This document shows, piece by piece, positions 1-9,936 of a stretch of 64,000 nt of DNA. The notes under the pieces are model-generated. The model made no database searches. It saw only the letters and a list, made by a program, of their open reading frames with translations, and was not told the DNA's origin. Each line of letters opens with the position of its first letter. Position 1 is the stretch's first letter. Source of the stretch: Cephalotrichum gorgonifer (taxonomy: Eukaryota > Ascomycota > Sordariomycetes > Microascales > Microascaceae); NCBI GenBank assembly GCA_900312665.1, contig ONZQ02000003.1, positions 2,323,402-2,387,401 on the forward strand, given 5' to 3'. Position numbers and translations under genes: made by a program.

Positions 1-769
1 GTTCCGAGTCGTTGAGGGGCCTGGAAATGGTAAGTACGGTGTATAGCCTGTAGCGATCGGTCCTGGTAGCCTTACGTCTCGGCGTCCAGCGCATCTGTAC
101 CAGATTCCAGTCAGTGAACCCGCGCGGAAGCCAAGTGAGGCATGGGGGAGATTCGGACGGTGTATTCTCACATGGTAATTCGGACACCATTTTCGGTGTG
201 AGGTGGTGTGGTAGCTTGTAGTTGTAGTAGTCAACTAAGTACGCGGAGTGCTTCCGAACGCAAAGAAGGGCTCTTCGGATGAAAAATTCTTCTTGGTCGT
301 CTCTTTCGTCGTCGTCCTCTTCGTCAAAACTGGTCGTTACGCCTCTCGTGTTTCAGTCGTGCTGCCTTGGCTTGGGCAGGGAAAGAGAGAAGCTCGGGCC
401 CACCGACGTATTCTCTGACCAAGTTGGCGCGTGATGACGAAGCCGCGGTTTTTCCCAGCCAGAAACCCCGCCCCACCCCTGCCACATGTTCCCTCTCCAT
501 GTGCTGATAAGCGATAGTTGTCCGAGCAACGTGGGTCATTCTGGGTGTTGACTCCTTGAAATTGATCGCGACGCCAAAATGGTGCGCCACTCCTACACTT
601 TAAACACCTACTAACTAGTCTCGCTCCTAATCTCCATCCTACAGTAACGATCGCGACGTGCCTCCCATATCCCATCACGACTTACCGCGAAAAGTCCGCC
701 GAGCGCTAGAATTTTGTAACCTCAGCTCTTCCCGAATTTTGCTAGTCGGAACAACAGAACACCGCCAAC
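1..769. other. Left-edge intergenic DNA
   Basis: No recognisable gene was found on either strand. The open frames here are short and resemble no family I know. The stretch from about 601 to 769 is probably the promoter and leader of the Spc24 gene that starts at 770. A purine/pyrimidine-biased GTCGTC-type tract lies at about 295-325. Confidence 0.5.
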
Positions 770-1624
770 ATGCTTCTCGCAGAGGAACCCGCGACTGTAA
801 GTTACCCATGCCATGCGCACCACGAGAGAACAAATGCGATGAAAAAGAGGGGAAAGATGGGAATGAGCGTATCGAATCGAGACTAACGGCGCCCCCTTTT
901 AATCGAATAGCTCATCAACCAAACCATAAACAGCTTCAACATCAACCCCGACAAGCTCGCCATCTCGCGCATCAGCGAGTCTATCTCCACCCTCGAGCAG
1001 GCGCGCGAACTGCGCGTCCGCGAAGCTGAGCAAGCCTTGAAGCGTAAGCCTTCTTCCCTCCCCCCCCCCAAAACCAAATCCTATCCCTCTTCCTTCCATT
1101 CTCTCCCCACTTCCTCCCCAAAAGCCACTCTCTCTTCCAAGTGTCTAACGGCAAACGGGACATAAACAGGCCTAGGTCGCTCCCTCAACACGGCGATCTC
1201 CCAGCACGAAGAGCTAGTATCAGCTCACTCCGCGACGGACCACGCCTCCGAGATCGCCCGCCTCGACACGCAGAAGTTCCGCACCGCCAAGGCCGTGTCG
1301 GACATGGAGATGGAGACGGAGCGGCTCGCGCTCCAGGCGGCCGACCTCGCGGCGCGGCTGCAGGAGCTCGAGCTGCAGGGCGTCGAGGGGGACGGGGGCG
1401 AGGGCGGCGGCGGGGGGCGGAGGAGGGACCTCGTCGAGGACGAGGTGCTCCTGCGCCTCAAGGTGTACAGGAGCCTGGGCATCGAGATCGAGAGGGACGA
1501 GGACGGGGGCGAGTTCACCAAGGCGATTGTTAGGAACGATCGGAAGGGGGACGTGCACGTCGTGAATATGGATAAGAAGTTCTCCAAGTTCTTCTACGCC
1601 AATTATTTCTGGCAGAGTCTTTAG
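770..1624 (+). CDS. SPC24: Kinetochore protein Spc24
   Basis: Spc24 is a subunit of the Ndc80 kinetochore complex. It pairs with Spc25 and links spindle microtubules to the inner kinetochore. Exons are 770-796, 911-1043 and 1170-1624, giving 204 residues. The first exon encodes only nine residues (MLLAEEPAT). The protein then has a long helical, coiled-coil-like region (about residues 10-120) containing a Gly/Arg-rich stretch, and a compact C-terminal globular domain. That domain holds the conserved LRLKVYRSLGI segment and ends in FFYANYFWQSL, the typical fungal Spc24 tail. Both introns have GTAAG donors and AG acceptors that keep the frame. The start at 770 is chosen because it gives the conserved short N terminus. 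Confidence 0.93.
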
Positions 1625-2255
1625 GTGTGGTGGGAGTGCGGACGGCGGCTGGGTCTGGGGCTGGGTCTGGGAGTAAATGGGTTTTGTTTATGCATGGATG
1701 GCGTTTTTTTGGGATATGTATGATATCCCCGTTAGGATCGACCTGGACCACGATTATGTGGGCTTCATGAGTACACGAGATTAATATTAGACATGGGTTA
1801 TCCTAAGGGAGTAAGTGAGTGGTGTATGAACTATTTGCATATCAGAGTATATCCATACATAGTCTCACAAAGACCGTCCTAGCAGACTGAGGGAGAAATC
1901 CGTCAAATTGGGACATATAGAAACCAAACGAGCCCATCCTTTGAGTCCTCCATTCTCATGTTGTCATACAATATCCTGCATCGCTGTAGAAGTCGTGAAC
2001 GTTGATCCAACGAGCCTAGCCAAGAATCCCAAAATTTCATATTCGCAGAAAGCACCAAGGTCGAATTAACCCCAAATACCCCCCCTTTTTCCATATCAAA
2101 CAGGGTTCAAAATTTGAAAATCATTATCTCATGATGGATAGCCCCCGAAGCCTCCCCACTATCTAAAGAATCCCGTGGAACTAGGGTCCAAGGGACCCTC
2201 TCTCCGAAGGTTAAGGTCTATCCTTATTAGATGGAGGCTAGACGCCGCCGCCTCA
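1625..2255. other. Convergent intergenic region
   Basis: This lies between the 3' ends of SPC24 (+) and a membrane protein gene (-). It is presumably the two 3' untranslated regions. No conserved frame or RNA gene was seen. Confidence 0.5.
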
Positions 2256-2957
2256 CTAGCAGCCGTGGTAAGCAGGCGGAAAGCCGCCCGACTGCGGAGT
2301 CCGCACCTTTGACGTATTCGGAGACGCCGGCGGCGTCCTCCTCGGCGCGGGGCTCCTCGGCCTCGCCCTCATCGTCAGCCCCGCCTCGGATCCAGGCGGT
2401 ACGCGGCCGCTGCCGCCCGAGAGCGTCCTGAAGTGGTTCTTCCCGACGGAGGGGGTCACCCCGTTGGACATGTCGAAGCGCGAGTTGATGGTCGTCCACA
2501 GCTCGTCGTCGCCCTCGCGCCAGCCGCCGAGGCCCTCGAAGTCGCGGTCCATGCCAGCGCTGGCCATGAGGCTGAGATCCTCCTCCATGACCGGCGTGAT
2601 GGTCTCGAACGAGACGGCGCTGCCGGAGCTGGGGCGGCGGCGGCGCGGGCGGGTGTAGGTGCCGGTGCCGGTGCTGGGGATGGTGCCGACGGCGGTGTAG
2701 CCCGGATCGGGCGGCAGAGTGGAGAGAATGGGGGAGGTCCTCGAGTTCTGGAGGCGGCGGTTGTAGGTGTTGCGGCCGAAGATGTAAGCCGGGAAGAAGG
2801 AGAGGATGAAGTCGAGGTAGACGAGGGAGACGCGGAAGAGGAGGACGGAGAAGGCGAGGGTGGTGGTGAAGCCGGCGAGGATGGCGAGGGGGAAGGTGAG
2901 GAGGGTGAGGAAGGAGATGACGACGACCTTTAGGGGTGTGAAGATGGACATTGCCAT
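2256..2957 (-). CDS. Small membrane protein, unknown function
   Basis: Single exon of 233 residues from the ATG at 2957. A second ATG two codons later is equally possible. Residues about 8-60 are strongly hydrophobic and form two likely membrane segments (VVVISFLTLLTFPLAILAGF and a following stretch ending in FFPAYIFGR). The rest is a hydrophilic, Ser/Pro/Arg-rich tail with a GGWREGDDELWTTINSRFDM block that looks conserved. The open frame extends 37 codons upstream through a CA repeat, giving an unlikely His/Thr-rich extension, so the internal ATG is preferred. I recognise no named family. It reads like one of the conserved fungal membrane proteins of unknown function. Confidence 0.75.
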   Translation of the reverse strand: MAMSIFTPLKVVVISFLTLLTFPLAILAGFTTTLAFSVLLFRVSLVYLDFILSFFPAYIFGRNTYNRRLQNSRTSPILSTLPPDPGYTAVGTIPSTGTGTYTRPRRRRPSSGSAVSFETITPVMEEDLSLMASAGMDRDFEGLGGWREGDDELWTTINSRFDMSNGVTPSVGKNHFRTLSGGSGRVPPGSEAGLTMRARPRSPAPRRTPPASPNTSKVRTPQSGGFPPAYHGC

Positions 2958-2975
2958 GTGGGTGGTTGTGTAGTG

Positions 2976-3044
2976 AGTGTGCGTGTGTGTGTGTGTGTGT
3001 ATGTGTGTGTGTGTGTGTGTGTATGTGTGTGTGTATGTGTGTTG
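2976..3044. repeat. (GT)n microsatellite
   Basis: A nearly uninterrupted TG dinucleotide array with a few TA interruptions. It lies 19 nt upstream of the start codon of the minus-strand membrane protein, so it falls in that gene's leader, where it reads as CA repeats. Confidence 0.95.
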
Positions 3045-4164
3045 GTGTCCGGGGTGAGGGATATCCAATTCCCTAGATCAAGTCTTTTCCGAGGACAGAA
3101 TGCCCCGAGTTTTGCATCGTCGTCGGCGCGTGCTTCATTTAAAAAATGTGAGGATGCGGTCCGATTCTTACTTTATCAAAGACATGATGTGTTCGGCGTT
3201 TCTCGAACAGTACATGTAGCGACGATCACATGCACGGTGCAACGCGCGTAAGTACCGAGACTCAGAAGTGGGCTGACACCATTCCAGAAGACAGCCATAT
3301 TTGTAGCACACCAGAAGCCTATCAAGCAATCATTGAAGAATAAAAACTGAATGGTCAGTGGAACTTGCTTATCGAGGGGGGCAGCAGGATGTCAGGGATG
3401 ATAAGAAGGTAAGGCGAATTGAACAACTTTGATAGGGGGGTAAAGTTGTCATAGACGCCATGGCGCTGCCACTTAACTCTCATCGTTGTCTAATCTCCCT
3501 TTCCCTGTCGCGTTGGCCTCCGGCCCGCCACACAGAGCAACTGGGTGTGTCAGATTTATAGTACTATGCTCATCTCTAGCAGTTCTCAAGGGCGCCGCTC
3601 CTGAAGTCATGATCATTTACTACAACCTAGAGGCATCAGAAACTCTACGACACTTTCAAACAACGTGCATGTCACCTTGATGCTATCAAGACTTACCAGT
3701 CTGTGTAAGAAATATATCATCACATAGATAACATTGTGTGACTCAATACCCAATTCCAGGATCCTACGCCTCCAATCCGATTTCCGTTTGTGAGTGTAAG
3801 AGAAATCCTGACTCGGCTTCAAGAGCTACTTGTATGTAGCCGCCGTGCAGCCTGCGGCCTCTGCGGGGTATTGCAGAACGCTAGGGCCACACTGGTTGAG
3901 CTTCCCCGCCCCCACTAAACCGGTAGCTCTCCTACCCCGCACCGCGCTCAGGCAGGGCGACCCCGCCGTTTACACCAACATGGAGGGTGACGACACCTCG
4001 TTACACATCGCCAAAAGCAGTCATCACCACGAGCAAGCTTAAAAAAAATAAACGCACACTGTATTGCAAGGAGTTTTACCTTTACACGTACATATTTACC
4101 AGGCCCCAAACCCCGAGAACACCCCAAACAGTCACTCCGCCCCCAAGCCCCCCGGTCTTAAAAA
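3045..4164. other. Divergent intergenic region
   Basis: Presumed promoters of the membrane protein (-) and the TatD-family gene (+). No convincing gene was seen. A pyrimidine-rich leader (4080-4160) precedes the TatD start codon. Confidence 0.5.
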
Positions 4165-5481
4165 ATGTGCGGCGACGGCGGAGGTAGCCATGGCGGCTCC
4201 CATACACGCCAGGACGCGGGAGCACCCAACTTCCCCTGGGACGCCGGCGCATTCGACGCCCACTGCCACCCCACCGACACCATGGCTTCCGTCGCTCTCA
4301 TACCCGGCATGAAGGCCCGTGGCCTCGCCATAATGGCCACGCGGTCCCAGGACCAGGACCTAGTGAGCGAGGTGGCCTCCAGGCTCGGCGCAACCCACAA
4401 GTCCGACTTCTCAGCTCCGGAAACCACCACCACCACCCCCTCCTCTTCCTCCGCGAAGGTCATTCCCTCGTTCGGCTGGCACCCCTGGTTCTCGCACCAG
4501 CTCCTAAACGACACTGATGCCGCGGCCCCCACTCTACCGCCCGACCCCACAAACACAGAGGCAGTAGAGGACTTCAAGGCGAAACACTACGCCTCCATCC
4601 TCGCCCCACCCCCCACGGACCCGTCCTTCATCGCCCAGCTCCCCACGCCCACGAGCCTCTCCGCGTTCCTAACCGCCACGCGCTCCCGACTCGCCGCCCA
4701 CCCCGGCGCGGCCCTGGTGGGCGAGATCGGCCTCGACAAGGCGTTCCGCCTCCCGGGGAAGTGGGCCGATGGCGGGCCCCCGCGCGACGAGTCCCTCACG
4801 CCCGGCGGGCGGGAGGGCCGCAAGCTGAGCCCCCACGGCGTGACCATGGCGCACCAGGTCGCCGTCTTCCGCGCGCATCTCGCACTCGCGGGCGAGCTGG
4901 GCCTCCCCGTCAGCGTGCACGGCGTGCAGGCGCACGGGGTCCTCTACGACACCATAGCCGCGCTGTGGAAGGGCTACGAGAGGGACGTCCTCTCCAAGCG
5001 GGAGCGGAACCGCGTCGCGCCCCACGCCGAGGATTGGTCGTCTTCTTCCTCGGAGGAGGACGAGGACGAGGACCAGGACCAGGATCAGGACCGCCCAGCC
5101 CGGAAAGAAGCTAGCAAGGATAAGGGCGCCGGGGACGTGAAGGGGAAGCCCTTCCCGCCGCGCATCTGCCTCCACTCCTTCAGCGGCTCGACGGAGGTCC
5201 TCCGCCGCTACCTCAAGCCCCAGGTCCCCGCGGACGTGTACTTCTCGCTCTCCATGGCCGTCAACCTGGGCACGTCGTCGGGCGCGGAGCGCTTCGCCGA
5301 CGTGGTGGGGGAGATACCGGGCGACAGGATACTGGTCGAGAGTGATCTGCACGCGGCGGGGGCGGAGATGGATGACGCGCTAGAGGACATGTATAGACGA
5401 GTATGTGAGGTCAAGGGGTGGGAGCTGAGGGATGGCGTGGAGAGGATAGGAAGGAACTTTGAGGCATTTGTATTCGGATAA
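4165..5481 (+). CDS. TatD-family metal-dependent hydrolase (Scn1-like)
   Basis: Single exon, 438 residues. It belongs to the TatD/Scn1 branch of metal-dependent amidohydrolase-fold enzymes. Bacterial TatD is a DNase, and the fission yeast relative Scn1 was named for interacting with Cut9. Visible metal-ligand motifs are FDAHCHPTDTM (His33, His35), VGEIGLD (Glu187), VSVHG (His252), CLHSFSG (His337) and LVESDLH (Asp394), in the order expected for the family. Between His252 and His337 is an acidic insert (about residues 291-325) made of Ser, Glu/Asp and DQ repeats, likely a disordered loop. The start at 4165 leaves a Gly/His-rich head before the conserved PWDAGAFDAHCHP block. An in-frame ATG at 4189 is a possible alternative. 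The exact substrate cannot be told from sequence. Confidence 0.9.
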   Translation: MCGDGGGSHGGSHTRQDAGAPNFPWDAGAFDAHCHPTDTMASVALIPGMKARGLAIMATRSQDQDLVSEVASRLGATHKSDFSAPETTTTTPSSSSAKVIPSFGWHPWFSHQLLNDTDAAAPTLPPDPTNTEAVEDFKAKHYASILAPPPTDPSFIAQLPTPTSLSAFLTATRSRLAAHPGAALVGEIGLDKAFRLPGKWADGGPPRDESLTPGGREGRKLSPHGVTMAHQVAVFRAHLALAGELGLPVSVHGVQAHGVLYDTIAALWKGYERDVLSKRERNRVAPHAEDWSSSSSEEDEDEDQDQDQDRPARKEASKDKGAGDVKGKPFPPRICLHSFSGSTEVLRRYLKPQVPADVYFSLSMAVNLGTSSGAERFADVVGEIPGDRILVESDLHAAGAEMDDALEDMYRRVCEVKGWELRDGVERIGRNFEAFVFG

Positions 5482-5852
5482 CTCCGCGGCATCCGCAGCA
5501 CCGGGAACCGCAATACCTCCCGGCGGAAAGGGGAGGTCTGGCGAGAAGTACAAAAGGTACCACGTAAAGGCTGTCGAGTTGGTATATACCCAATGATTAG
5601 ATGAATGTGATATAAAGAACATGTACCTATACGCCATTGTTAATCCCACAGCTGTTCTTAGAAATAACGCCCCTCCCCCGAAGCCCTCCCTGATGAGCCT
5701 ATTACTTGGTCCGTGATATCCCCAAAACGCCCGAACGGAAAGAGGAAAAAAAAGATTACCGCCAGCCCTGAACCCAAAAGCGTATAAAAGCACACATAGC
5801 ATGACCTTCGCTAAACGCAACGCGCCCGACGAGAAGAACAACAACCCCAAGA
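5482..5852. other. Convergent intergenic region
   Basis: Probable overlapping 3' untranslated regions of the TatD-family gene and the PPxY membrane protein gene. Nothing else was recognised. Confidence 0.5.
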
Positions 5853-7913
5853 TCACGGCTTGCGGTATCCCAGCGGGTCAGCGTTCCCATCCAACGAGCC
5901 ATCCCGTCCCGGCGTGTACCCGGACGAGCCGTACCCCTGCCTAAACCCATCAGAGACAGACGACAGCATGGGCGAATCCTCTTCCTCGGACTCGTAGGCG
6001 GGCGGTAGATCCTGCGGGTAGGGATACCCGACGGAGCCCGGCCGTCTAGTGAAGGCATCGTGTATGCCCGCCAGACCCGCCACGCCGCCTGCGTCAGCGC
6101 CGGCGCGGTATTGCTGCTGCTGCTGGGGCCGCTGCTCCCCGCCGGTGGCCACCATGTGCCCAACCATGTCGACCGCGGCACGGAACTGCGCGAGGTCCTG
6201 CTCCATGGTGTTTGAGGCGTCAGACTGCGAGCGCTGCGTCCTCTGCATCATGTCCTCGACGGGAGGTGGCTGGGGCTGGTGCTGTTGCTCCATGTCCGCA
6301 TCGCACTGCGGCGAGGGGATGCCGGGGAACAGGGTGCGGATGTAGGTGATGAAGGCGGCCCGTTGTCGATGGCGGCGTCGTATGCGGCGGGCGGTGAGGA
6401 AGTGGCGCCAGCGGATGAGGAGGTCTCTTCCATGACGGTGAAGGACGTCTTTGCCGCGGCGGATGAGGATGAAGGCAGCGATGACTAGAGAGATGAATAG
6501 GAGCGTGATGAGGGAGCGACGGGCAGCGGAGAAGTCAGTCTGTAACATTGTCAGCTTTTGTCACGGAACTTAAAGTATTCCCCGGGAAAGGGGCTCGAAA
6601 AAAAAAAGGGGGTTGGAGGGGAAATGGGGGTGTAACTTACTGGTTGGATAGCCTCCGGAGTCTTGTCTTTATTATCATCGAGGATATCGTGAGGGATGTC
6701 TAGCTTGGGCGGATCTAGGTGTGGGCTGGTGTAATCGGGTACGTCCGGCAAGACTGCGGGCTTATCGTCTACGGCCGGGGGAGCTTCAGGCTCTGGATCC
6801 GTTGGCGGGATCGGCACGGTGGGAGCCGATGAAGGAGCACACGGGCAGAAAGGCCGTTGCCATTGGGGCCTTTTGGGCGAGGGCGGCGTCGGGCTCGTGT
6901 CACTCCCGTTGCGGTGGGGGTAGTCGCTGTGGGAGGAGTCGTCCTTCGGGCCAGGGCCCATGACGGTCTCGTAGGCCGCCGACGCCACCCCCGCGACCTT
7001 GTCGAAGATAGTCCTCACAAAGCACCGGATCGGACCTCGGCACTCTCCACCCTTCCCCTCGGACTCCCGGATGAACTTCTCTAGCTCCTTGATCCTGTCA
7101 CCGATCTCACGCTGCTGGATGCGGAGGAACTGGATCTCCGACTTGGCAGCCCCGATCTCCACGCCCGACCCTTCTTCGTCCCCGCTGTGATGCTGGGCCC
7201 AGAAGTCGTGGTCATACCCGCCGCTGACGTCTACCGCGGGGACATCGACCATGGGCCCGTCAACACCGAGGATGGCAAGGGGGTTGGATTGGTGGAACTC
7301 GACGGTGAAGACGACGTCCTCATATTCGACTCCATCGAGAGACTCGATGCGGATGTCGATTGTTTGATGGACCGGCTTACCGCCAACCTCGGCGCACTGG
7401 AGAGACCACGAGGCGACTAGCTCGGAGCCGTAGTCTTCAATAATAGTGTCACGGCCGGTTTGTCCGGCCTTGGTGCTCAGCGGTTGGCCATTGATCTGAA
7501 TGTCCGAAGGGCCACATGGTTCGGTAGACTCGGCAACGGTGAAGAGGAGGGTCTAGCATTATCACAGCGTTCCCAGTCTTAGACTCCCGTTCTACAGATC
7601 ATATCCCACAATGAAGAGAAGATAAGGGAAGACATACCAGTTCGCGGCCGAAGTCATGTTTGCCGAGGTCGAGCGGTATCACGGCAGTTGACGTGCCTGG
7701 CGGGTTGATTGGAAGTCAACTACAGGTACACAATACAAAACACACTAGGAGAAACGCCAGAGATACTATACGGAGGGAGTGGAATAGAGGCACATAATGC
7801 TGGGGAGGGAAAAAAAAAAAGCACATTCAAAACTCACCCAAAGCATTCACAGCGGTAAGAAGAACCACAATAGCAGCTCCGGTGATGCTACGCATTGCGG
7901 TGTATTTGGCCAT
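5853..7913 (-). CDS. Type I membrane protein with PPxY tail, unknown function
   Basis: Four exons: 7838-7913, 7638-7696, 6641-7552 and 5853-6539, 577 residues in all. Each junction is in frame with GT-AG signals. The last acceptor (TTACAG) has a CTGAC branch point just upstream. The N terminus is a signal peptide (hydrophobic residues about 10-25, ending VNALG). A predicted luminal/extracellular region follows with beta-rich sequence, then a charged, coiled-coil-like stretch and a Pro-rich region. One membrane segment (about residues 358-375, LITLLFISLVIAAFILI) is followed by a basic stop-transfer stretch. The cytosolic tail has a Gln-rich run and LPPAYESEEED (PPAY at about 528-531), a candidate WW-domain docking site like those used by Rsp5-type ubiquitin ligases. 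I do not recognise the family. A single-exon prediction would miss the signal peptide. Confidence 0.82.
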
Positions 7914-9126
7914 CCAGGCCCACTCTCGCGAGAAAGGGCGCGTATCGGTGATGACGACCGACCACGAGGGAGGGAGAAGTGGGGGAAATGTCGCAAACGT
8001 ATAGAGTCGCGCAGGTGGCGCCAAGCAGCCGGGTAGGACGAAAACGGAGACGCCAGGCAGCCAGGCAAGAGAGCACAGAAGCGCTTTCTGCAGTGGGTAT
8101 TTCCTGCCAGACTACAAAAAAAAAGGCGGGATAATTGCGTTCACTAGGGGCCGACTACTCGGATGAGTACGGGTACGAGGAGGGGGAAGGTGTTCGTCGA
8201 GCCAGACGGGTCTCGGCGAGGAAGGAATGGCTGCCTTGGGAAGGAGCGGACAGGTTTTGCTCAGACTATGTTTGGAAGGTGCACTTGACGCGGCTCCGCT
8301 CCGCTGGGGAATTTGGAGCTATGGTGCTGCGCCCCTCTCGCCCTCTTGCGGCAGTGTCGGCAGTGGTGTCTCTTTCAGGCTGGGTCAGTCTGTCACCAGC
8401 ACTGAAGTGTCCAAGAAGGAATTGCGGGCCCCAGCTTCAAGCCTTTATCCAATAAGAGGAGACAGAACAGCTTACAAACGGTCTCGGCAGGTGAATACGA
8501 TGGAATACGAGAGCTGGTGTTCATCGCGTCAGAACTTGTGCCACTGTGTTTATCTAAGCAGAGAGTTCTCCCATATGCTGTATGGTGTCAATAAGAGCTT
8601 CTTCGAATCTCTAGATCAGCTTCGCCCTCCAGCTCCCTTATTATCCGCAAAATCGCCCGGGAAATGGTCGTGCGATGGGCTCTTGTGCGGATACAAGTAA
8701 CCACCGATACTAGTAGCCGACGGGTGGCTAAGACTTAACCCACGACAGCACAGTATTGTGCTAGAATTCTTTCGTCCCTCCATATTGAGCTGCAGGAGGT
8801 CTATAGTTCGGTGTTGGTGGTTTTCTATTATCTCCCTGAAAAGTTTAGCGTGTACTCCGTAGATAGCTGAATCTCGGTATCGTATCGTCATGCTTTGAAG
8901 GCAGGAGGGACCGTCAAATCCATGGAGAATCCGGATTGCATCATTGCCGTATGTAGCGCCCCTCTCCGCTCAAACTTACTCACACATACGCTCGTACGTC
9001 TTCCCCCCTCCATCCTTCCTCTTCCTCCACACAAACATACGCACACCAAAAAAAAAATCATTCATTCCCCGCTGGGAAATGAGAAGGATCCCGCACCTAC
9101 TCATATCTCGTCAGACCTACCGCGCC
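7914..9126. other. Divergent intergenic region
   Basis: Presumed promoters of the PPxY protein (-) and the PNPOx-like protein (+). A frame open from 8944 runs into the PNPOx-like gene, but its first 61 residues look like leader sequence. A TACTCCGTA word occurs at 8853-8861. Confidence 0.5.
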
Positions 9127-9936
9127 ATGTCATCAGCAGCAGCATCGGCCCCAGCGCCTTGGCGCGCCGAATTCCTCTCCCACCTCGCCAGGCTGGAGAG
9201 CCCCCTCTGCGCCCTCAGCACCGTCCGTCCCGCCACCGGGCCATCCTCCCTCGCCACCCCACGCGTGAGGACCGTAGTCTTCCGCGGCATGTGGGGCTCC
9301 CTCGCGGAGAACCCTAAGAACCCGGCCCCGCGGAACCCGCCCGTCTTCGAGAGCGATCATCTCACCATCACGACCGACGCACGGATGGACAAGGCGGGGG
9401 AGATTGCGCCGTCCTTGTTATCACTGGAGGAGGGCGATGCTCCGTCCGATACCCCCGGGACGGACGGGGGCGGAGCCTACGAGGCTGTTTTCTGGGTGCC
9501 CGACGTCATGACTCAGTGGAGACTGAGCGGGAAGGCGTACCTGCTCGGCCCGGACGTAGAGTCCGATGACCCGCGCGCCGTGCGCGTCAGGGAGGCGGTC
9601 TCGAGGGGGGTGAGGACGGTCGGCGAGGGTACGTTCAGCTGGGAGAGGGAGGTGACTGCTCACTTTGGGAACCTGAGCCCGGGCATGAGAGGGACATTCA
9701 GGAACCCGCCGCCCGGGAGGCCCGTGGGGGAGGGAGCTGGCGGGGAGGGCCTCGGGCTGGGCCAGACCGTCGAGGACCTGCACGACGAGATTGCGAGGAA
9801 GAACTTTCGGGTCGTGGTCCTGGTTCCCGACGATGTCGACAAGGTGGACCTTAGCGACCCTGAGAGGGCCACGAGGTGGAGGTTTCGGTACGTGGGCGAT
9901 GATGATGGTTGGGATACCACCGAGCTATGGCCCTGA
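9127..9936 (+). CDS. FMN-binding protein of the pyridoxamine-phosphate-oxidase-like (Alr4036) family
   Basis: Single exon, 269 residues from the ATG at 9127. The N-terminal part (PWRAEFLSHLARLESPLCALSTVRP, then VRTVVFRGMWGSL) matches the split-barrel FMN-binding fold of Alr4036-type pyridoxamine 5'-phosphate-oxidase-like proteins. Further recognisable blocks are LTITTDARMDKAGEI, EAVFWVPDVMTQWRLSGKAYLLGPD and a C-terminal NFRVVVLVPDDVDKVDLSDP followed by RWRFRY. The family is assigned as flavin-binding, and enzyme activity of the fungal members is not established. The in-frame upstream extension to 8944 is rejected because it is leader-like and lacks family similarity. Confidence 0.85.
   Translation: MSSAAASAPAPWRAEFLSHLARLESPLCALSTVRPATGPSSLATPRVRTVVFRGMWGSLAENPKNPAPRNPPVFESDHLTITTDARMDKAGEIAPSLLSLEEGDAPSDTPGTDGGGAYEAVFWVPDVMTQWRLSGKAYLLGPDVESDDPRAVRVREAVSRGVRTVGEGTFSWEREVTAHFGNLSPGMRGTFRNPPPGRPVGEGAGGEGLGLGQTVEDLHDEIARKNFRVVVLVPDDVDKVDLSDPERATRWRFRYVGDDDGWDTTELWP

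Noticed and set aside
4669..5352. 227-codon minus-strand frame
   Set aside because: Antisense shadow of the TatD-family gene, which itself has every family motif.
8944..9126. Upstream start for the PNPOx-like protein
   Set aside because: The first 61 residues read as translated leader (Pro/Thr/Lys mix), and family similarity starts right after the ATG at 9127.
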